Below, piece by piece: positions 63,922 to 64,000 of a stretch of DNA of 64,000 nt. The stretch comes from Phocaeicola massiliensis B84634 = Timone 84634 = DSM 17679 = JCM 13223 (GTDB lineage Bacteria; Bacteroidota; Bacteroidia; Bacteroidales; Bacteroidaceae). The position numbers and the translations under genes were made by a program. The notes beneath the pieces were generated by a model. It saw only the letters and a program-made list of their open reading frames with translations, made no database searches and had not been told where the DNA came from. The DNA is taken from the NCBI RefSeq assembly GCF_000382445.1, contig NZ_KB905472.1, forward strand, positions 1,233,206-1,297,205, written 5' to 3'. Numbering within the stretch: the first letter of the stretch is position 1; each line of letters opens with the position of its first letter.

Positions 63922-64000
63922 AATCATTGTTGTTATTTGGTTATGGCGCAAAGGTAGGTTTGTGAATAATGTGCGTCAAGGCGGAAAATAGAATGCTTAC

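Larger units (their letters stand above)
36865..64000. mobile_element. Prophage or prophage-like element, incomplete in window
   Basis: A continuous block of phage-type genes: a leftward repressor operon, a rightward early operon with recombination, replication and modification genes, and a leftward block with endolysin and holin-like genes. The two blocks converge at 57.55 kb. The left edge is placed at the displaced gene end. The right edge is outside the window, beyond an IS66 copy. No integrase, terminase, portal or capsid gene is visible, so I cannot tell whether it is intact. Confidence 0.8.
61250..64000 (-). mobile_element. IS66-family insertion sequence
   Basis: Three genes in order tnpA, tnpB, tnpC on the minus strand, the standard IS66 set. 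The left end at 61250 is GTAACCATTCTATTTTCCGC. The last bases of the window, read on the other strand, are GTAAGCATTCTATTTTCCGC, a near-perfect inverted repeat (one mismatch in 20), so the element is 2751 bp and stops at the window edge. A target duplication (expected 8 bp, left flank TTTATGGT) cannot be checked. Confidence 0.92.

Overview
The window is chromosomal DNA of a Bacteroides-type bacterium (Bacteroidales). Four things point there. Several genes have promoters of the Bacteroidetes form TTTG-N19..21-TAnnTTTG. The omega subunit, DUF4293 and DUF4494 proteins, OprO/P-type porin and CarboxypepD_reg outer-membrane receptor are types typical of the phylum. Signal peptides end in lipobox cysteines. 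A Bacteroides-type IS66 element closes the window. The species cannot be named from this sequence.

Bases 1 to about 36,750 are ordinary chromosome. In order they hold: the end of a beta-propeller protein; a DbpA-like RNA helicase; a serine biosynthesis operon (serC, serA, DUF1015); a DMT permease; a GH20 beta-hexosaminidase; an ECF sigma factor; a DEDDh exonuclease; a YigZ-family protein; a phosphate-selective-type porin; uvrB; a bamD/omega/DUF4293 cluster; three envelope genes (an outer-membrane receptor, a small beta-barrel and a LysM protein); uvrA; ybaK; and a POT peptide transporter. Two copies of one roughly 140 to 166 bp nested palindrome sit in convergent intergenic gaps, and a cluster of ACGTATAT-type palindromes lies upstream of the receptor gene. 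At 26.7-35.4 kb, a histidine kinase and an NtrC-type regulator are divergent from an FtsX/MacB-type ABC export operon. The gap between them holds three copies of a 17-bp palindrome and a textbook sigma-54 promoter, so the regulatory circuit can be read from the DNA. The operon also carries the wreck of a third permease gene.

From about 36.87 kb to the end is a prophage or prophage-like element. Its left edge looks like a displaced gene 3' end (possible attL) beside a chromosomal terminator. A leftward lysogeny operon follows (HTH repressor, lipoprotein, acidic protein), then an operator/promoter region and a long rightward early operon. That operon has small proteins, a tRNA-like gene with an abnormal anticodon domain, a recombination set (SbcC/Rad50-like ATPase, RecT-like annealing protein, MBL-fold nuclease, HU, VRR-NUC), a replication pair (replisome organiser and DnaC-like loader), a cytosine-5 DNA methyltransferase with a long overlapping second frame, a PAPS-reductase-like PP-loop protein, many small unknown proteins, a SAM methyltransferase, an ASCH-domain protein and an 898-residue probable virion protein. 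A leftward block converges on it at 57.55 kb: three apparently related 149-180 residue proteins, a DUF6808-like protein, an amidase endolysin, a spanin-like and a holin-like protein, and a gene cut by IS66. The IS66 copy (tnpA, tnpB, tnpC) runs from 61,250 to what appears to be its other end at base 64,000.

No integrase, terminase, portal or capsid gene is visible. If the phage is intact they must lie to the right of the IS. The least explained signals are the dual-frame methyltransferase, the tRNA-like gene, the repressor-linked lipoprotein, the three-paralog array and the palindrome clusters.
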